A DNA stretch of 61,617 nt from Chromatiales bacterium (GTDB taxonomy: Bacteria; Pseudomonadota; Gammaproteobacteria; UBA6429; Thiohalophilaceae), in NCBI GenBank assembly GCA_026984045.1, contig JALSSV010000039.1:1-61617 (forward strand), read 5' to 3'. The notes beneath the pieces are model-generated. The model was not told the origin of the DNA and made no database searches. It saw only the letters and a list, made by a program, of their open reading frames with translations. A program made the translations under genes and the position numbers. Numbering within the stretch: the first letter of the stretch is position 1; every line of letters begins with the position of its first letter. Positions 1-9,371 of the stretch are shown piece after piece.

Positions 1-1
1 C

Positions 2-1111
2 GCGCCGCCGCCGGCGGCGGCCGAGCCGGAGAACAGGGAGCTGAGCTGGGACGACGTGACCCCGGTGGACGCCATCGGCCTGGAGGTGGGCTATCGCCTG
101 ATTCCGCTGGTGGACAAGGCGCAGGGCGGCCAGCTCATGGCCCGCATCAAGGGGGTACGCAAGAAGCTCTCCCAGGAACTCGGCTTCCTGGTGCCGCCGG
201 TGCACATCCGCGACAACCTGGATCTCTCCCCAACCGGTTATCGCCTTACCCTGATGGGCGTGACGGTGGGCGAGGCGGAGATCTATCCCGACAAGGAGCT
301 GGCCATCAACCCCGGTCAGGTGTTCGGCACCATCGAAGGGATTCCCACCACCGATCCGGCCTTCGGCCTCGAGGCCATGTGGATCGATCCCGCGGATCGG
401 GACCGGGCCCAGACCATGGGCTACACGGTGGTCGATCCCAACACGGTGATCGCCACCCATCTGAGCCAGCAACTGCAGTTGCATGCCAGCGAATTGCTGG
501 GCCACGAGGAGGTGCAGCACCTGCTGGACAAGCTGGCCAAGTCGGCGCCCAAGCTGGTGGAGTCGCTGGTGCCCGACACGCTGGGCCTGGGAGTGGTGGT
601 GAAGGTGCTGCAGAACCTGCTGGCCGAGGGCGTGCCGATCCGCGACATCCGCACGATCGCCGAAACACTGGCGGAATACGGCAGTCGCAGTCAAGACCCC
701 GACACCCTCACGGCGGTCGTGCGGCAGGCCCTGGGCCGGCTGATTGTCCAGCAAATCAACGGGATGCAGGCCGAGCTGCCGGTCATCACCCTCGATCCGG
801 CGTTGGAACAGATATTGCAGCAGACTGTGCAGGCCAACGAAGGGGGCGGCATGGGTGTCGAACCGGGCCTGGCGGAACGGCTGCACGCGGCCCTGGCCGA
901 TGCGGCCCGGCAACAGGAAGCCGCCGGCCAGCCGGCGGTACTGCTGGTCTCCAGCGCCATCCGCAGCCTGTTGTCCCGTTTCGTGCGGCACGGCATTCCC
1001 GGCTTGCACGTGCTGGCCTACAACGAGATTCCGAGCGACAAGCAGATCCGCATCGTCGCCACCGTGGGCCAGCCGGCCGGGGTGGACGATCAGACGCAAC
1101 AGCCCGGATAA
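2..1111 (+). CDS. flhA: Flagellar export gate protein FlhA, C-terminal part (5' end outside window)
   Basis: The reading frame is open from the first bases of the window, so the gene starts upstream and the N-terminal membrane domain is missing. The visible part is the large cytoplasmic domain of FlhA, the ring that docks chaperone-substrate complexes at the flagellar type III export gate. It begins just before the family stretch DAIGLEVGYRLIPLVD and contains RIKGVRKKLSQELGFLVPPV, DNLDLSPTGYRL and VIATHLSQQL, all typical of FlhA. flhF follows 18 bp downstream, as in other polarly flagellated gammaproteobacteria. Identification is secure; only the true start is unknown. Confidence 0.97.
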   Translation, partial: APPPAAAEPENRELSWDDVTPVDAIGLEVGYRLIPLVDKAQGGQLMARIKGVRKKLSQELGFLVPPVHIRDNLDLSPTGYRLTLMGVTVGEAEIYPDKELAINPGQVFGTIEGIPTTDPAFGLEAMWIDPADRDRAQTMGYTVVDPNTVIATHLSQQLQLHASELLGHEEVQHLLDKLAKSAPKLVESLVPDTLGLGVVVKVLQNLLAEGVPIRDIRTIAETLAEYGSRSQDPDTLTAVVRQALGRLIVQQINGMQAELPVITLDPALEQILQQTVQANEGGGMGVEPGLAERLHAALADAARQQEAAGQPAVLLVSSAIRSLLSRFVRHGIPGLHVLAYNEIPSDKQIRIVATVGQPAGVDDQTQQPG

Positions 1112-1129
1112 ACCAGAGGGTGGAGACGC

Positions 1130-2383
1130 ATGAACATCAAACGATTTCACGCCCGCGACATGCGCAGCGCCATTCGCCAGGTGCGCCAGAGCATGGGGCC
1201 CGATGCGGTGATTCTCTCCAACCGCAAGGTCGATGGGGGCGTGGAACTGGTGGCGGCGATGGACTACGACGAGTCGCTGCTGGCGGCCCGGGTGGCGTCA
1301 TCGACGGCGGACACGGCCTCGCCCCGCGAGGAAGCCTGGAAGGACGTGCGCTACAGCCGTGACATCCCCGAGCCACCGCCGAGCTTCACCGCCACCGACC
1401 CGGCACCGGAACCGGACGCCCCGCGGGCCCGGACCGACGCCGAAGATCCGGCCATCGTCGAGATGCAGAACGAACTGAAGTCGCTGCGCAGCCTGCTCCT
1501 GGGCCAGCTGTCGGGACTGGCCTGGGGGCAGGAGTCGGCGCGCCATCCCAATCGCGCCCGCCTGCTGCAGCGTCTGCTGGCCATGGGCCTGAGTTCCGCC
1601 CTGGCCCGCGAACTTTCCGACGGCTGCGACGAGCGGCTGGACTTCGAGGCCAGCTGGCGCCAGGCGTTGGGGCGCCTGGCCCATCGCCTGCCGGTGGCCG
1701 ACAACCCCATCCTCGATCGCGGCGGCGTGGTGGCTCTGGTGGGCGCCACCGGCGTGGGCAAGACCACCACCATCGCCAAGCTGGCGGCACGCTACGCCCT
1801 GCGCCACGGCAACCGGGCCGTGGCCTTCGTCACCACCGATCACTATCGGGTGGCGGCCCATGAACAGTTGCGCAGCTATGCCCGCATCATGGGCGTGCCC
1901 ATGGTGGTGGCCACCGATGCGCCCGCCCTGCAGACGGCCCTCGACAACCTGGCCGACAAGCGCCTGATCCTGATCGACACCGCCGGCATGAGCCAGCGCG
2001 ACATGGCCCTGCACGAGCAGCTCGCCCTGCTCACCAGCGGCAGCCGCCCCATCGACACCTGGCTGACCCTGGCCAGCAATGCCCAGCGGGGTGTGCTGGG
2101 GGAAATCGTCCAGGCCTGGTGCAAGGTGCCCCTGTCCGGCTGCATCCTCACCAAGATCGACGAGACCACCAGTCTCGGCGGCGCGCTCTCGGCCGCCATC
2201 GAGCACGATCTGCCGGTGGCCTATACCAGCGACGGCCAGCGGGTGCCGGAGGATCTGCACGCCGCCCGCGCCCACAGCCTGGTGAGCCGGGCGGTCAGCA
2301 TCATGCAGCAGGTGGCGGCCGGCAGCCGCGACGAACACATTTCTCTGGCAATGAGTGGAATGGTGGCCCATGCCCACGGTTGA
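1130..2383 (+). CDS. flhF: Flagellar biosynthesis GTPase FlhF
   Basis: FlhF is an SRP-type GTPase that marks the cell pole for flagellum assembly. The 417-aa protein starts MNIKRFHARDMRSAIRQVR, typical of FlhF, and has a variable acidic/proline-rich linker. The NG GTPase domain follows, with P-loop GATGVGKTT near residues 205-213, TTDHYRVAAHEQL, DTAGM near 283 and TKIDE near 341. The GTG-free ATG start follows the purine-rich GAGGGTGGAGACGC stretch. Its 3' end overlaps the start of fleN by 14 bp, indicating translational coupling with its usual antagonist. Confidence 0.97.
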   Translation: MNIKRFHARDMRSAIRQVRQSMGPDAVILSNRKVDGGVELVAAMDYDESLLAARVASSTADTASPREEAWKDVRYSRDIPEPPPSFTATDPAPEPDAPRARTDAEDPAIVEMQNELKSLRSLLLGQLSGLAWGQESARHPNRARLLQRLLAMGLSSALARELSDGCDERLDFEASWRQALGRLAHRLPVADNPILDRGGVVALVGATGVGKTTTIAKLAARYALRHGNRAVAFVTTDHYRVAAHEQLRSYARIMGVPMVVATDAPALQTALDNLADKRLILIDTAGMSQRDMALHEQLALLTSGSRPIDTWLTLASNAQRGVLGEIVQAWCKVPLSGCILTKIDETTSLGGALSAAIEHDLPVAYTSDGQRVPEDLHAARAHSLVSRAVSIMQQVAAGSRDEHISLAMSGMVAHAHG

Positions 2384-3257
2384 ACAAATGCGTGACCAGG
2401 CCAGCGGCCTGCGTCGAATCCAGTCCCCCCGTCCGGTCCGGGTGATCACCGTCACCTCCGGCAAGGGCGGGGTCGGCAAGACCAACGTCTCCCTGAACCT
2501 GGCCATGGCCCTGTCGGAGCTGGGGCAGCAGGTGACCATCATGGATGCGGATCTGGGCCTCGGCAACATCGACGTGCTGCTGGGCCTGCATCCCGAACAC
2601 AACCTCTCTCATGTGATCAAGGGCGAGCGGGATCTGGAGGAGATCATCGTGCCGGGGCCCGGCAACCTGTCGGTGATTCCCGCCGCCTCGGGGGTGCAGA
2701 TGATGGCCGAATTAACCCCTTCCCAGCATGGGGGCTTGATCCGGGCCTTCAGCGAACTGCACCACGAGATTGATGTATTATTGGTAGACACGGCGGCCGG
2801 CATTGCCGACAGCGTGATCAGTTTCAGCCGCGCCGCCCAGGAAGTGCTGGTGGTGGTGTGCGACGAACCGGCGTCCATCACCGATGCCTATGCGCTGATC
2901 AAGCTGCTCAACCGGGAGCACGGCCTGTTCCGCTTCCGCATCCTGAGCAACATGGTGCGCAGCGCCCAGCATGGCCGCGAGGTGTACGAAACCATCACCC
3001 GCGTGACCGATCGCTTCCTGGACGTGGCGCTGGACTATGTGGGGCACGTGCCCCATGATGAGCACGTGGTGAAGTCGATCCGCAAGCAGCGGTCGGTGCT
3101 CGAGGCCTTTCCCCGCAGTCGGGCGGCCCAGGCCTACCGTACCCTGGCGGACAAGGTGAACAAATGGCCCATCCCGAGCGGGGCGGGCGGACATCTGGAG
3201 TTTTTCGTGGAACGACTGGTACAAGCCATTCCCGACCCCGTGGAGGCACTGCCATGA
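2370..3257 (+). CDS. fleN: Flagellar number regulator FleN (FlhG), MinD-like ATPase
   Basis: FleN/FlhG is a deviant-Walker ParA/MinD ATPase that limits flagellar number by restraining FleQ and FlhF. The 295-aa protein has the P-loop SGKGGVGKT at about residues 30-38, MDADLGLGNIDVLLGL, LLVDTAAGI and the CDEPASITDAYALIK region that is diagnostic for FlhG. A longer frame begins with GTG at 2355, but the ATG at 2370 gives the usual short N-terminal tail before the core; ATG 2388 is also possible. It overlaps flhF upstream and fliA downstream (ATGA), so flhF-fleN-fliA are probably co-translated. Confidence 0.95.
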   Translation: MPTVEQMRDQASGLRRIQSPRPVRVITVTSGKGGVGKTNVSLNLAMALSELGQQVTIMDADLGLGNIDVLLGLHPEHNLSHVIKGERDLEEIIVPGPGNLSVIPAASGVQMMAELTPSQHGGLIRAFSELHHEIDVLLVDTAAGIADSVISFSRAAQEVLVVVCDEPASITDAYALIKLLNREHGLFRFRILSNMVRSAQHGREVYETITRVTDRFLDVALDYVGHVPHDEHVVKSIRKQRSVLEAFPRSRAAQAYRTLADKVNKWPIPSGAGGHLEFFVERLVQAIPDPVEALP

Positions 3258-3988
3258 ACGGCATCGCCATGTACGCCTCGACCCGGCCCCACAACCAGGA
3301 CGACCTGGTGGAAAAGCACGCGCCGCTGGTCAAGCGCATCGCCTGCCACCTGATCAACCGCCTGCCGGCCTCGGTGCAGCTCGAGGATCTGATCCAGGCC
3401 GGCATGATCGGCCTGCTCGAAGCCTCGCGCAACTACGACGAGACTCAGGGCGCCAGCTTCGAGACCTACGCCGGCATCCGGATCCGCGGCTCCATGCTCG
3501 ACGAAATCCGCAAGAACGACTGGGCGCCTCGCTCGGTGCACCGCAAGGCGCGCATGGTGGCCGAGGCGGTGCGCGAGATCGAACACGCCCAGGGCCGCGA
3601 CGCCCGCGATACCGAAATCGCCGAATCCCTCGGCATGAGCCTCGACGAGTACTACAAGATTCTGCAGGACAACTGCTATCACAAGGTGCTCAGCTTCGAG
3701 GACATGGGCAACGGTGACGATTCCATGCTCGACAACATGACCGACGGCGGGCCCGGGATCCTCGATGGCCTGCAGAAGGAAGACATGCAGCGGGTCATCT
3801 CCGAAGCCATCGCCAGCCTGCCCGAACGGGAACGCCTGGTCATGGCCCTGTACTACGACGACGAGCTCAATCTGCGCGAAATCGGCGCCGTGATGGGCGT
3901 CTCCGAATCCCGCGTCAGCCAGATCCACAGCCAGGCCGTGATCCGCCTCCAGGCCCGCATGGCCGCCCGCTTCGACACCGACCGCTGA
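3254..3988 (+). CDS. fliA: Flagellar sigma factor FliA (sigma-28)
   Basis: FliA directs RNA polymerase to late flagellar and chemotaxis promoters. The 244-aa protein has region 2 (LVKRIACHLINRLPASVQLEDLIQAGMIGLLEA, with ASFETYAGIRIRGSMLDEIR), region 3 and region 4 (LPERERLVMALYYDDELNLREIG). The frame is open further upstream, but the ATG at 3254 follows GGAGG and overlaps the fleN stop as ATGA, and it matches family length. Candidate FliA-dependent promoters occur in this same window before cheY (4182-4209) and before the pentapeptide gene (16201-16228). Confidence 0.97.
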   Translation: MNGIAMYASTRPHNQDDLVEKHAPLVKRIACHLINRLPASVQLEDLIQAGMIGLLEASRNYDETQGASFETYAGIRIRGSMLDEIRKNDWAPRSVHRKARMVAEAVREIEHAQGRDARDTEIAESLGMSLDEYYKILQDNCYHKVLSFEDMGNGDDSMLDNMTDGGPGILDGLQKEDMQRVISEAIASLPERERLVMALYYDDELNLREIGAVMGVSESRVSQIHSQAVIRLQARMAARFDTDR

Positions 3989-4006
3989 TCTCGCACCGCA
4001 TTATCC

Positions 4007-4150
4007 GTAGGAGCGGCGCCCTCGCCGCGAAGCGGATGCGGCGGTAGCGGGTTGCGGGTGGCTGGTAGCGGGGATAACCAAACGCCTTTCCCCGCTACCC
4101 GTTCCCAGCCACCCGCCACCGCATGGTCGCGGCGAGGGCGCCGCTCCTAC
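4007..4150 (+). repeat. REP-like long hairpin (24-bp perfect inverted repeat)
   Basis: The 24-nt arm at 4007-4030, starting GTAGGAGCGGCGCCCTCGCC, is perfectly complementary to 4127-4150. The 96 nt between them are themselves partly palindromic (GCGGGTGGCTGGTAGCGGGG against CCCCGCTACCC...CCACCCGCC). The same arm motif recurs at 13268, 42050, 46130/46196, 49807 and 54672, so this is a dispersed REP-type family. Together with the cheY promoter it makes up the fliA-cheY gap of 282 bp, and no gene is visible here. Confidence 0.85.
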
Positions 4151-4181
4151 CGGTGCGATCCTTTTCTTTCCCGGCTCACCC

Positions 4182-4209
4182 TCAAGTTTCGCCCTTCACG
4201 GGCCGATAG
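4182..4209 (+). promoter_or_regulatory. Sigma-28 (FliA) promoter for cheY operon
   Basis: TCAAGTTT (4182-4189), a 12-nt spacer and GCCGATAG (4202-4209) match the Pseudomonas-type FliA consensus (TCAAG...GCCGATA) almost perfectly. Initiation would fall near 4216, about 55 nt before the cheY start. It would place cheY-cheZ-cheA-cheB-motC-motD under the sigma factor encoded immediately upstream. Confidence 0.8.
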
Positions 4210-4270
4210 TGTCCCCAGAGACAAGCATCCCGCATCAGACACATCGACCCAGCATTGCCGGAGGAACTGC

Positions 4271-4657
4271 GTGGACAAGAACATGAAGATTCTCATCGTG
4301 GACGATTTCTCCACCATGAGACGGATCATCAAGAACCTGTTGCGTGATCTCGGCTTCACCAACACCGAGGAAGCCGACGACGGGACCACCGCGCTGCCGA
4401 TGCTGCAGACCGGCAAGTTCGATCTGCTGGTCACCGACTGGAACATGCCGGGCATGCAGGGCATCGATCTGCTGCGTGCCGTGCGCGCCGACGAGAAACT
4501 GGCCAACCTGCCGGTGCTCATGGTCACGGCCGAGCAGAAGCGGGAGCAGATCATCGAAGCGGCCCAGGCCGGCGTCAACGGCTACATCGTCAAACCCTTT
4601 ACCGCCCAGACCCTCAAGGAAAAGCTCGAGAAGATTTTCGAGCGGGTCGGCGCCTGA
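4271..4657 (+). CDS. cheY: Chemotaxis response regulator CheY
   Basis: CheY is the single-domain receiver that, once phosphorylated by CheA, binds the flagellar switch. The 128-aa product is very close to Pseudomonas/Vibrio CheY ([20 protein letters not shown]). Using the GTG start, the acidic pair is D11-D12, the phospho-acceptor D56 (VTDWNMPG), T86 and K108 (VKPFT). The GTG at 4271 follows GGAGGA by 5 nt and is preferred. The ATG at 4283 would give the shorter Pseudomonas-like form. cheZ starts 15 bp downstream. Confidence 0.96.
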   Translation: MDKNMKILIVDDFSTMRRIIKNLLRDLGFTNTEEADDGTTALPMLQTGKFDLLVTDWNMPGMQGIDLLRAVRADEKLANLPVLMVTAEQKREQIIEAAQAGVNGYIVKPFTAQTLKEKLEKIFERVGA

Positions 4658-4672
4658 CGACGGGAGAGGGGC

Positions 4673-5416
4673 ATGAACGACGCAGCGCAAGCCGAACAGC
4701 ACATCATCGACGAAGACAATCTGGCCCGGGTCCGGGATCTGCTCGAATGCATGGAGCGCGGTGACGAGGAGGGCGCCCGCGAGATCGTCGACGAACTGGC
4801 CAACGTGCGCGAGACCACCCTCTACCAGGAAGTGGGCAAGCTGACCCGGGAACTGCACGACGCCATCTCCGCCTTCGGCATGGACGACCGCATCGCCAAT
4901 CTCGCCGAACACGACATCCCCGATGCCCGGGAACGGCTCAATTACGTGATCGCCAAGACCGACGAGGCGGCCAACCGCACCCTCACCGCCATCGAGGAAT
5001 CGCTGCCCCTGTGCGAGAAACTGGAAAGCGAATCGGGGGATCTGCATGCCCGCTGGCAGCAGTTCCGGCGCAAGGAGATGAGCCTCGACGAGTTCAGGGA
5101 ACTGAGCCGGACCCTGGAAGCCTTTCTCGCCGAACAGAACAGCAACGCCGGCCAGGTGCGGGCACACCTCACCGATGCCCTGATGGCCCAGGACTTCCAG
5201 GATCTCACCGGCCAGATCATCAAGCGGGTCATTACCCTGGTGGAAGAGGTGGAAGCCAACCTGGTGAACCTCATCAAGGTGGCCGGCCTGCCGGAGCGGG
5301 AGAAACCCGCCGACGACGGCAGCCTGGCCGGCCCGGTGGTGCCCGGCAAGGAAACCGCCACCACCGTGTCCGGGCAGGACGAGGTGGACGATTTGCTGTC
5401 GAGCCTGGGATTCTAG
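4673..5416 (+). CDS. cheZ: CheY-P phosphatase CheZ
   Basis: CheZ dephosphorylates CheY-P. The 247-aa helical protein contains the signature AQDFQDLTGQ at residues 172-181, which carries the catalytic glutamine. It ends with DDLLSSLGF, the amphipathic C-terminal helix that binds CheY. It lies between cheY and cheA, the standard order in polar flagellates, and starts at an ATG after GGGAGAGGGGC. Confidence 0.96.
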   Translation: MNDAAQAEQHIIDEDNLARVRDLLECMERGDEEGAREIVDELANVRETTLYQEVGKLTRELHDAISAFGMDDRIANLAEHDIPDARERLNYVIAKTDEAANRTLTAIEESLPLCEKLESESGDLHARWQQFRRKEMSLDEFRELSRTLEAFLAEQNSNAGQVRAHLTDALMAQDFQDLTGQIIKRVITLVEEVEANLVNLIKVAGLPEREKPADDGSLAGPVVPGKETATTVSGQDEVDDLLSSLGF

Positions 5417-5441
5417 GCTCGCCATCACGAGACGAGAAACG

Positions 5442-7535
5442 ATGGACGACGAACTCCTGCAAGATTTCCTGGTGGAAGCGGGCGAGATCCTCGAGCAGCT
5501 CGACGAGCAACTCGTGAGTCTCGAGCAGCAGCCGGACGACATGGACATGCTCAATGCCGTGTTCCGGGGCTTTCACACCATCAAGGGCGGCGCCGGTTTC
5601 CTGGGCATCGAACCCATGGTGCAGCTCTGCCACCGTTCCGAGGATATCTTCAACCTGCTGCGCAATGGCGAGCGCAGCATCACCCCGGAGTTGATGGATG
5701 CGGTGCTGCCGGTGCTGGACGTGCTGCGTGAACAGTTCGACCTCCTCTCCGCCGGCGAGATGCCTGAGGATGCCGATCCGGCCCTGTTGCAGGCTCTGGA
5801 ACAGTACACCGTTCCCGAAGGCGCAGCCCCGCAGGCCGCTCCCGCGACCCCGCCGGCCGGGGCGGCGCCAGTTGGCGATCCGGCAACCACTGATGCCAGT
5901 GAGGACATTACCGACGAGGAGTTCGAGGCGCTGCTCGACGCCCTCGAAAATCCCGACGCGGCCACGCCGAAAGCCGAGCCGGCGAGCGACGAGATCACCG
6001 AAGAGGAATTCGAGGCCCTGCTCGACGAACTGCACGGCAAGGGACAGTTCAAGGGGGCACCGATGCCCGTGGACAAACCGGCCGCTGCCGCCGCCGATCC
6101 CGCCGCTTGCAGCGATGCCCCGGCGGCCAGCGACGAGATCACCGAGGAAGAATTCGAGGCCCTGCTCGATCAGATCCATGGCAAGGGTCAGTTCAAGCCC
6201 GAGGCGGTCAAGGCCGGCAGCGATGTTCCGGCGGGCAATGCCGCCACGCCGGCGGCGAAACCCCCGGCCACCCCGGTCCCCGCGAACCAGCCGCAGGGGC
6301 CTGCCAGTGGCGAGGTGCTGGAGAAAAAAACGGCCCGGAAGGCCGTGGCCAAGCCGGCGAAGGAGAAACCCCAGGCCGAGACCTCGGTGCGAGTGGATAC
6401 GGCGCGTCTCGATGAGATCATGAACATGGTCGGCGAGCTGGTGCTGGTGCGCAACCGCATCGCCCGGCTCGGTGAGCGTTCCGGCAACGAAGAGATGCAG
6501 AAGGCCGTGGCCAACCTCGATCTGGTGACGGCCGATCTGCAACTGTCGGTCATGAAGACCCGCATGCAGCCCATCAAGAAGGTCTTCGGCCGCTTTCCCC
6601 GGGTGGTGCGGGATCTGGCCCGCAGCCTGAACAAGGAAATTCGCCTGGAGATGATCGGCGAGGACACCGATCTGGACAAGAACCTGGTCGAAGCCCTGGC
6701 CGATCCGCTCGTGCACCTGGTGCGCAACTCGGTGGATCATGGCATCGAGATGCCGGACGAGCGCGAGAAGGCCGGCAAGCCCCGCGAAGGCACGGTGATC
6801 CTCAGCGCCTCCCAGGAAGGCGATCACATCCTGTTGTCCATCGAGGACGACGGCCGGGGGATGGATCCGAACAAGCTGCGCGACATCGCGGTGGAGAAGG
6901 GCCTGATGGATCGTGAAGCCGCCAACCGGCTGGAGGATCGGGAGTGCTACAACCTGATCTTCGCCCCGGGTTTCTCTACCAAGGAAGAGATCTCCGACAT
7001 CTCCGGCCGCGGCGTGGGCATGGACGTGGTCAAGACTTCCATTACCCAGCTCAACGGCTCCATCGACATCAACTCTCAACTGGGCCGGGGCACGCGCATC
7101 GACATCAAGGTGCCGCTGACCCTGGCCATCATGTCCACCCTGATGGTGCGCCTGCACAACCAGCTCTTCGCCCTGCCGCTGGTCAATGTGAGCGAGATCT
7201 TCCATCTGGATCTCACCCGCACCAATGTCATGGACGGCCAGCTCGTGATCCTGATCCGCGAGCGGACCCTGCCCCTGTTCTATCTCAACCACTGGCTGGT
7301 GCGGGGCCAGCGCAATGCCCCCCTGCCGAAGGAGGGCCACGTGGTGGTGGTGCACATCGGCAACCAGCGGGTGGGCTTCATCGTCGATGAACTGATCGGT
7401 CAGGAAGAGGTGGTGATCAAGCCGCTGGGCGCACTGCTGCACGGCCTGGCCGGCCTGGCCGGGGCCACCATCACCGGGGACGGGGGCATCGCCATCATCC
7501 TCGACGTGCCCGGCCTGCTGAAGATGTACGCCTGA
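5442..7535 (+). CDS. cheA: Chemotaxis histidine kinase CheA
   Basis: CheA is the array kinase that phosphorylates CheY and CheB. In the 697-aa protein the HPt domain comes first, with the phospho-site H45 (FRGFHTIKGGAGFLG). A long acidic/alanine-proline linker follows and carries three copies of an (I)T(D/E)EEFEALLD motif at about residues 153, 183 and 231; the last two extend into HGKGQFK. The dimerisation domain, the HATPase (LVRNSVDHGIE, DDGRGM, GRGVGMDVVK) and a C-terminal CheW-like domain complete it. The repeated linker motif resembles the region of polar CheAs that contacts ParP; that link is inference. Confidence 0.97.
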   Translation: MDDELLQDFLVEAGEILEQLDEQLVSLEQQPDDMDMLNAVFRGFHTIKGGAGFLGIEPMVQLCHRSEDIFNLLRNGERSITPELMDAVLPVLDVLREQFDLLSAGEMPEDADPALLQALEQYTVPEGAAPQAAPATPPAGAAPVGDPATTDASEDITDEEFEALLDALENPDAATPKAEPASDEITEEEFEALLDELHGKGQFKGAPMPVDKPAAAAADPAACSDAPAASDEITEEEFEALLDQIHGKGQFKPEAVKAGSDVPAGNAATPAAKPPATPVPANQPQGPASGEVLEKKTARKAVAKPAKEKPQAETSVRVDTARLDEIMNMVGELVLVRNRIARLGERSGNEEMQKAVANLDLVTADLQLSVMKTRMQPIKKVFGRFPRVVRDLARSLNKEIRLEMIGEDTDLDKNLVEALADPLVHLVRNSVDHGIEMPDEREKAGKPREGTVILSASQEGDHILLSIEDDGRGMDPNKLRDIAVEKGLMDREAANRLEDRECYNLIFAPGFSTKEEISDISGRGVGMDVVKTSITQLNGSIDINSQLGRGTRIDIKVPLTLAIMSTLMVRLHNQLFALPLVNVSEIFHLDLTRTNVMDGQLVILIRERTLPLFYLNHWLVRGQRNAPLPKEGHVVVVHIGNQRVGFIVDELIGQEEVVIKPLGALLHGLAGLAGATITGDGGIAIILDVPGLLKMYA

Positions 7536-7574
7536 TCTCAGGCATCACGGAACGAGACGAGAAGGAAGTCAAGC

Positions 7575-8621
7575 ATGGCCATTCGGGTACTGGTCGTCGA
7601 CGATTCGGGATTCTTCCGCCGCCGGGTGAGCGAAATCCTCTCTGCCGATCCGGCCCTCGAAGTGGTGGGTCAGGCCGCCAACGGCGAGGAGGCCATCGAT
7701 CAGGCCGCGAAGCTGCGCCCCGACGTGATCACCATGGACATCGAGATGCCGGTGCTCGACGGGATCAGCGCCACGCGGCGAATCATGGCCCGCACCCCGA
7801 CGCCCATCATCATGTTCTCCTCCCTGACCACCGAGGGCGCCAAGGCGACCCTGGATGCCCTCGATGCCGGCGCGCTGGACTTCCTGCCCAAGCGCTTCGA
7901 GGACATCGCCAGCGATCGGGAAGAGGCCACGCGTCTGCTCTGCCAGCGGGTGCGGGATCTGGGCCGCAAGGGGCGTGCCGGGATCCGCAAGCCGATCACC
8001 ACGCGGCCGCCGGTCACGGCCCGCCCGGCAGCGCCGCAACGGGCCGCCAGCGGCCCGATCCGCCTGCTGGCCATCGGCACCTCCACCGGCGGGCCGGTCG
8101 CCCTGCAGAAGGTGCTCACCCGCCTGCCGGCGAATTTCCCGGCGCCGATTTTGCTCATCCAGCACATGCCCGGCACCTTCACCCCGGCCTTCGCCAAACG
8201 CCTGGATCAGCAGTGCGCCATCCGCGTGCGCGAGGCGGCCGACGGCGATCGGCTCGAACCGGGGCTGGCCCTGCTGGCTCCGGGCGGCCGGCAGATGCTG
8301 CTCGACGGGCGCGCCGGCAGCGCCGTGGTGCGGATCGGGGACGATCCGGGGCAGACCTACAAACCCTCGGTGGATCTCACCTTCACCTCCATCGCCAAGG
8401 TGCATCCCCGCGATACCCTGGCGGTGGTGCTCACCGGCATGGGCGCCGACGGCGCCCAGGGGGCCCGCCTGCTCCACGAACGGGGTTCCCGCGTCTGGGC
8501 CCAGGACGAGGCGAGCTGCGTGGTCTATGGCATGCCCGCGGCCGTGGTGGAGGCCGGCATCGCCGAGCAGGTGCTGCCCCTCGACGAGATGGGTGACGCC
8601 ATCGCCAGACGGGTGCGCTGA
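7575..8621 (+). CDS. cheB: Chemoreceptor methylesterase/deamidase CheB
   Basis: CheB removes methyl groups from receptor glutamates when its receiver domain is phosphorylated. In the 348-aa protein the receiver has D9-D10, phospho-site D55 (ITMDIEMP) and K106. The linker is followed by the esterase domain with the catalytic triad S170 (IGTSTGGP), H197 (IQHMPG) and D292 (GMGADG). It starts 39 bp after cheA. Its stop overlaps the motC start (TGATG), which suggests co-translation. No cheR is present in the window. Confidence 0.96.
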   Translation: MAIRVLVVDDSGFFRRRVSEILSADPALEVVGQAANGEEAIDQAAKLRPDVITMDIEMPVLDGISATRRIMARTPTPIIMFSSLTTEGAKATLDALDAGALDFLPKRFEDIASDREEATRLLCQRVRDLGRKGRAGIRKPITTRPPVTARPAAPQRAASGPIRLLAIGTSTGGPVALQKVLTRLPANFPAPILLIQHMPGTFTPAFAKRLDQQCAIRVREAADGDRLEPGLALLAPGGRQMLLDGRAGSAVVRIGDDPGQTYKPSVDLTFTSIAKVHPRDTLAVVLTGMGADGAQGARLLHERGSRVWAQDEASCVVYGMPAAVVEAGIAEQVLPLDEMGDAIARRVR

Positions 8622-9361
8622 TGGACGTGCTGAGTCTTCTGGGCCTGGTGCTGGGGATCGCGGCGATCCTCTTCGGCCAGTATCTCGAGGGCGGCCACGT
8701 CACCACCCTGCTCAACGGCCCGGCCCTGCTGATCGTGATCGGCGGCACCTTCGGCGCGGTGATGCTGCAATCGCCGCTGAAGGTCTTCCTGCGGGCCATG
8801 CGCATGCTGTTCTGGGCCTTCCGCGCCCCGCGCCTGGATTTCGAGGAAGGCATCGACAAGCTGGTCAAGTGGAGCCACATCGCCCGCAAGGAAGGCCTGC
8901 TGGGGCTGGAGGACGTGGAGGATCACGAAGCGGATCCCTTCACCCGCAAGGGCCTGCAACTGCTGGTGGATGGCAGCGAACCGGAGAGCATCCGCAGCAT
9001 CATGGACGTGGACATCGGCACCCGTGAACGCTTCGATCTGCAGGCGGCGCGGGTGTTCGAGAGCATGGGCGGCTATGCACCCACCATCGGCATCATCGGT
9101 GCGGTGCTGGGTCTCATCCAGGTGATGGGCAACCTCTCGGATCCGGGCAGGCTGGGCGCCGGCATCGCGGTGGCCTTCGTGGCCACCATCTACGGCGTGG
9201 GCTCGGCCAACCTGATCTTCCTGCCCATCGCCAACAAGCTCAAGGCGCTGGTGCGCCAGCAGTCCCACTACCAGGAGATGATCGTCGAAGGCGTGGCCTC
9301 CATTGCCGAAGGCGAGAATCCGCGCAACATCGAAACCCGCCTGCTGGGTTTCCTCCACTGA
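8621..9361 (+). CDS. motC: Flagellar stator MotC (MotA-type)
   Basis: The 246-aa protein is a MotA/PomA-family stator subunit with four membrane segments (about residues 4-20, 31-48, 150-172 and 183-203) and the charged cytoplasmic loop between the second and third. The motif GGYAPTIGIIGAVLGLIQVM and the C-terminal EGVASIAEGENPR are typical. It is paired with motD 10 bp downstream. This cheB-motC-motD position matches the second stator set of Pseudomonas rather than the stand-alone motAB locus. Coupling ion cannot be read with certainty. Confidence 0.93.
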   Translation: MDVLSLLGLVLGIAAILFGQYLEGGHVTTLLNGPALLIVIGGTFGAVMLQSPLKVFLRAMRMLFWAFRAPRLDFEEGIDKLVKWSHIARKEGLLGLEDVEDHEADPFTRKGLQLLVDGSEPESIRSIMDVDIGTRERFDLQAARVFESMGGYAPTIGIIGAVLGLIQVMGNLSDPGRLGAGIAVAFVATIYGVGSANLIFLPIANKLKALVRQQSHYQEMIVEGVASIAEGENPRNIETRLLGFLH

Positions 9362-9371
9362 GGTGGCCGGG

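Noticed and set aside
2355-2369. GTG at 2355 as the fleN start
   Set aside because: It would add MEWWP, unlike FleN proteins; ATG 2370 is better placed.
5274-7442. 722-aa open frame on the minus strand opposite cheA
   Set aside because: It is a shadow of cheA caused by high GC; the composition is His/Gln/Gly-rich nonsense and the plus-strand frame has all CheA motifs.
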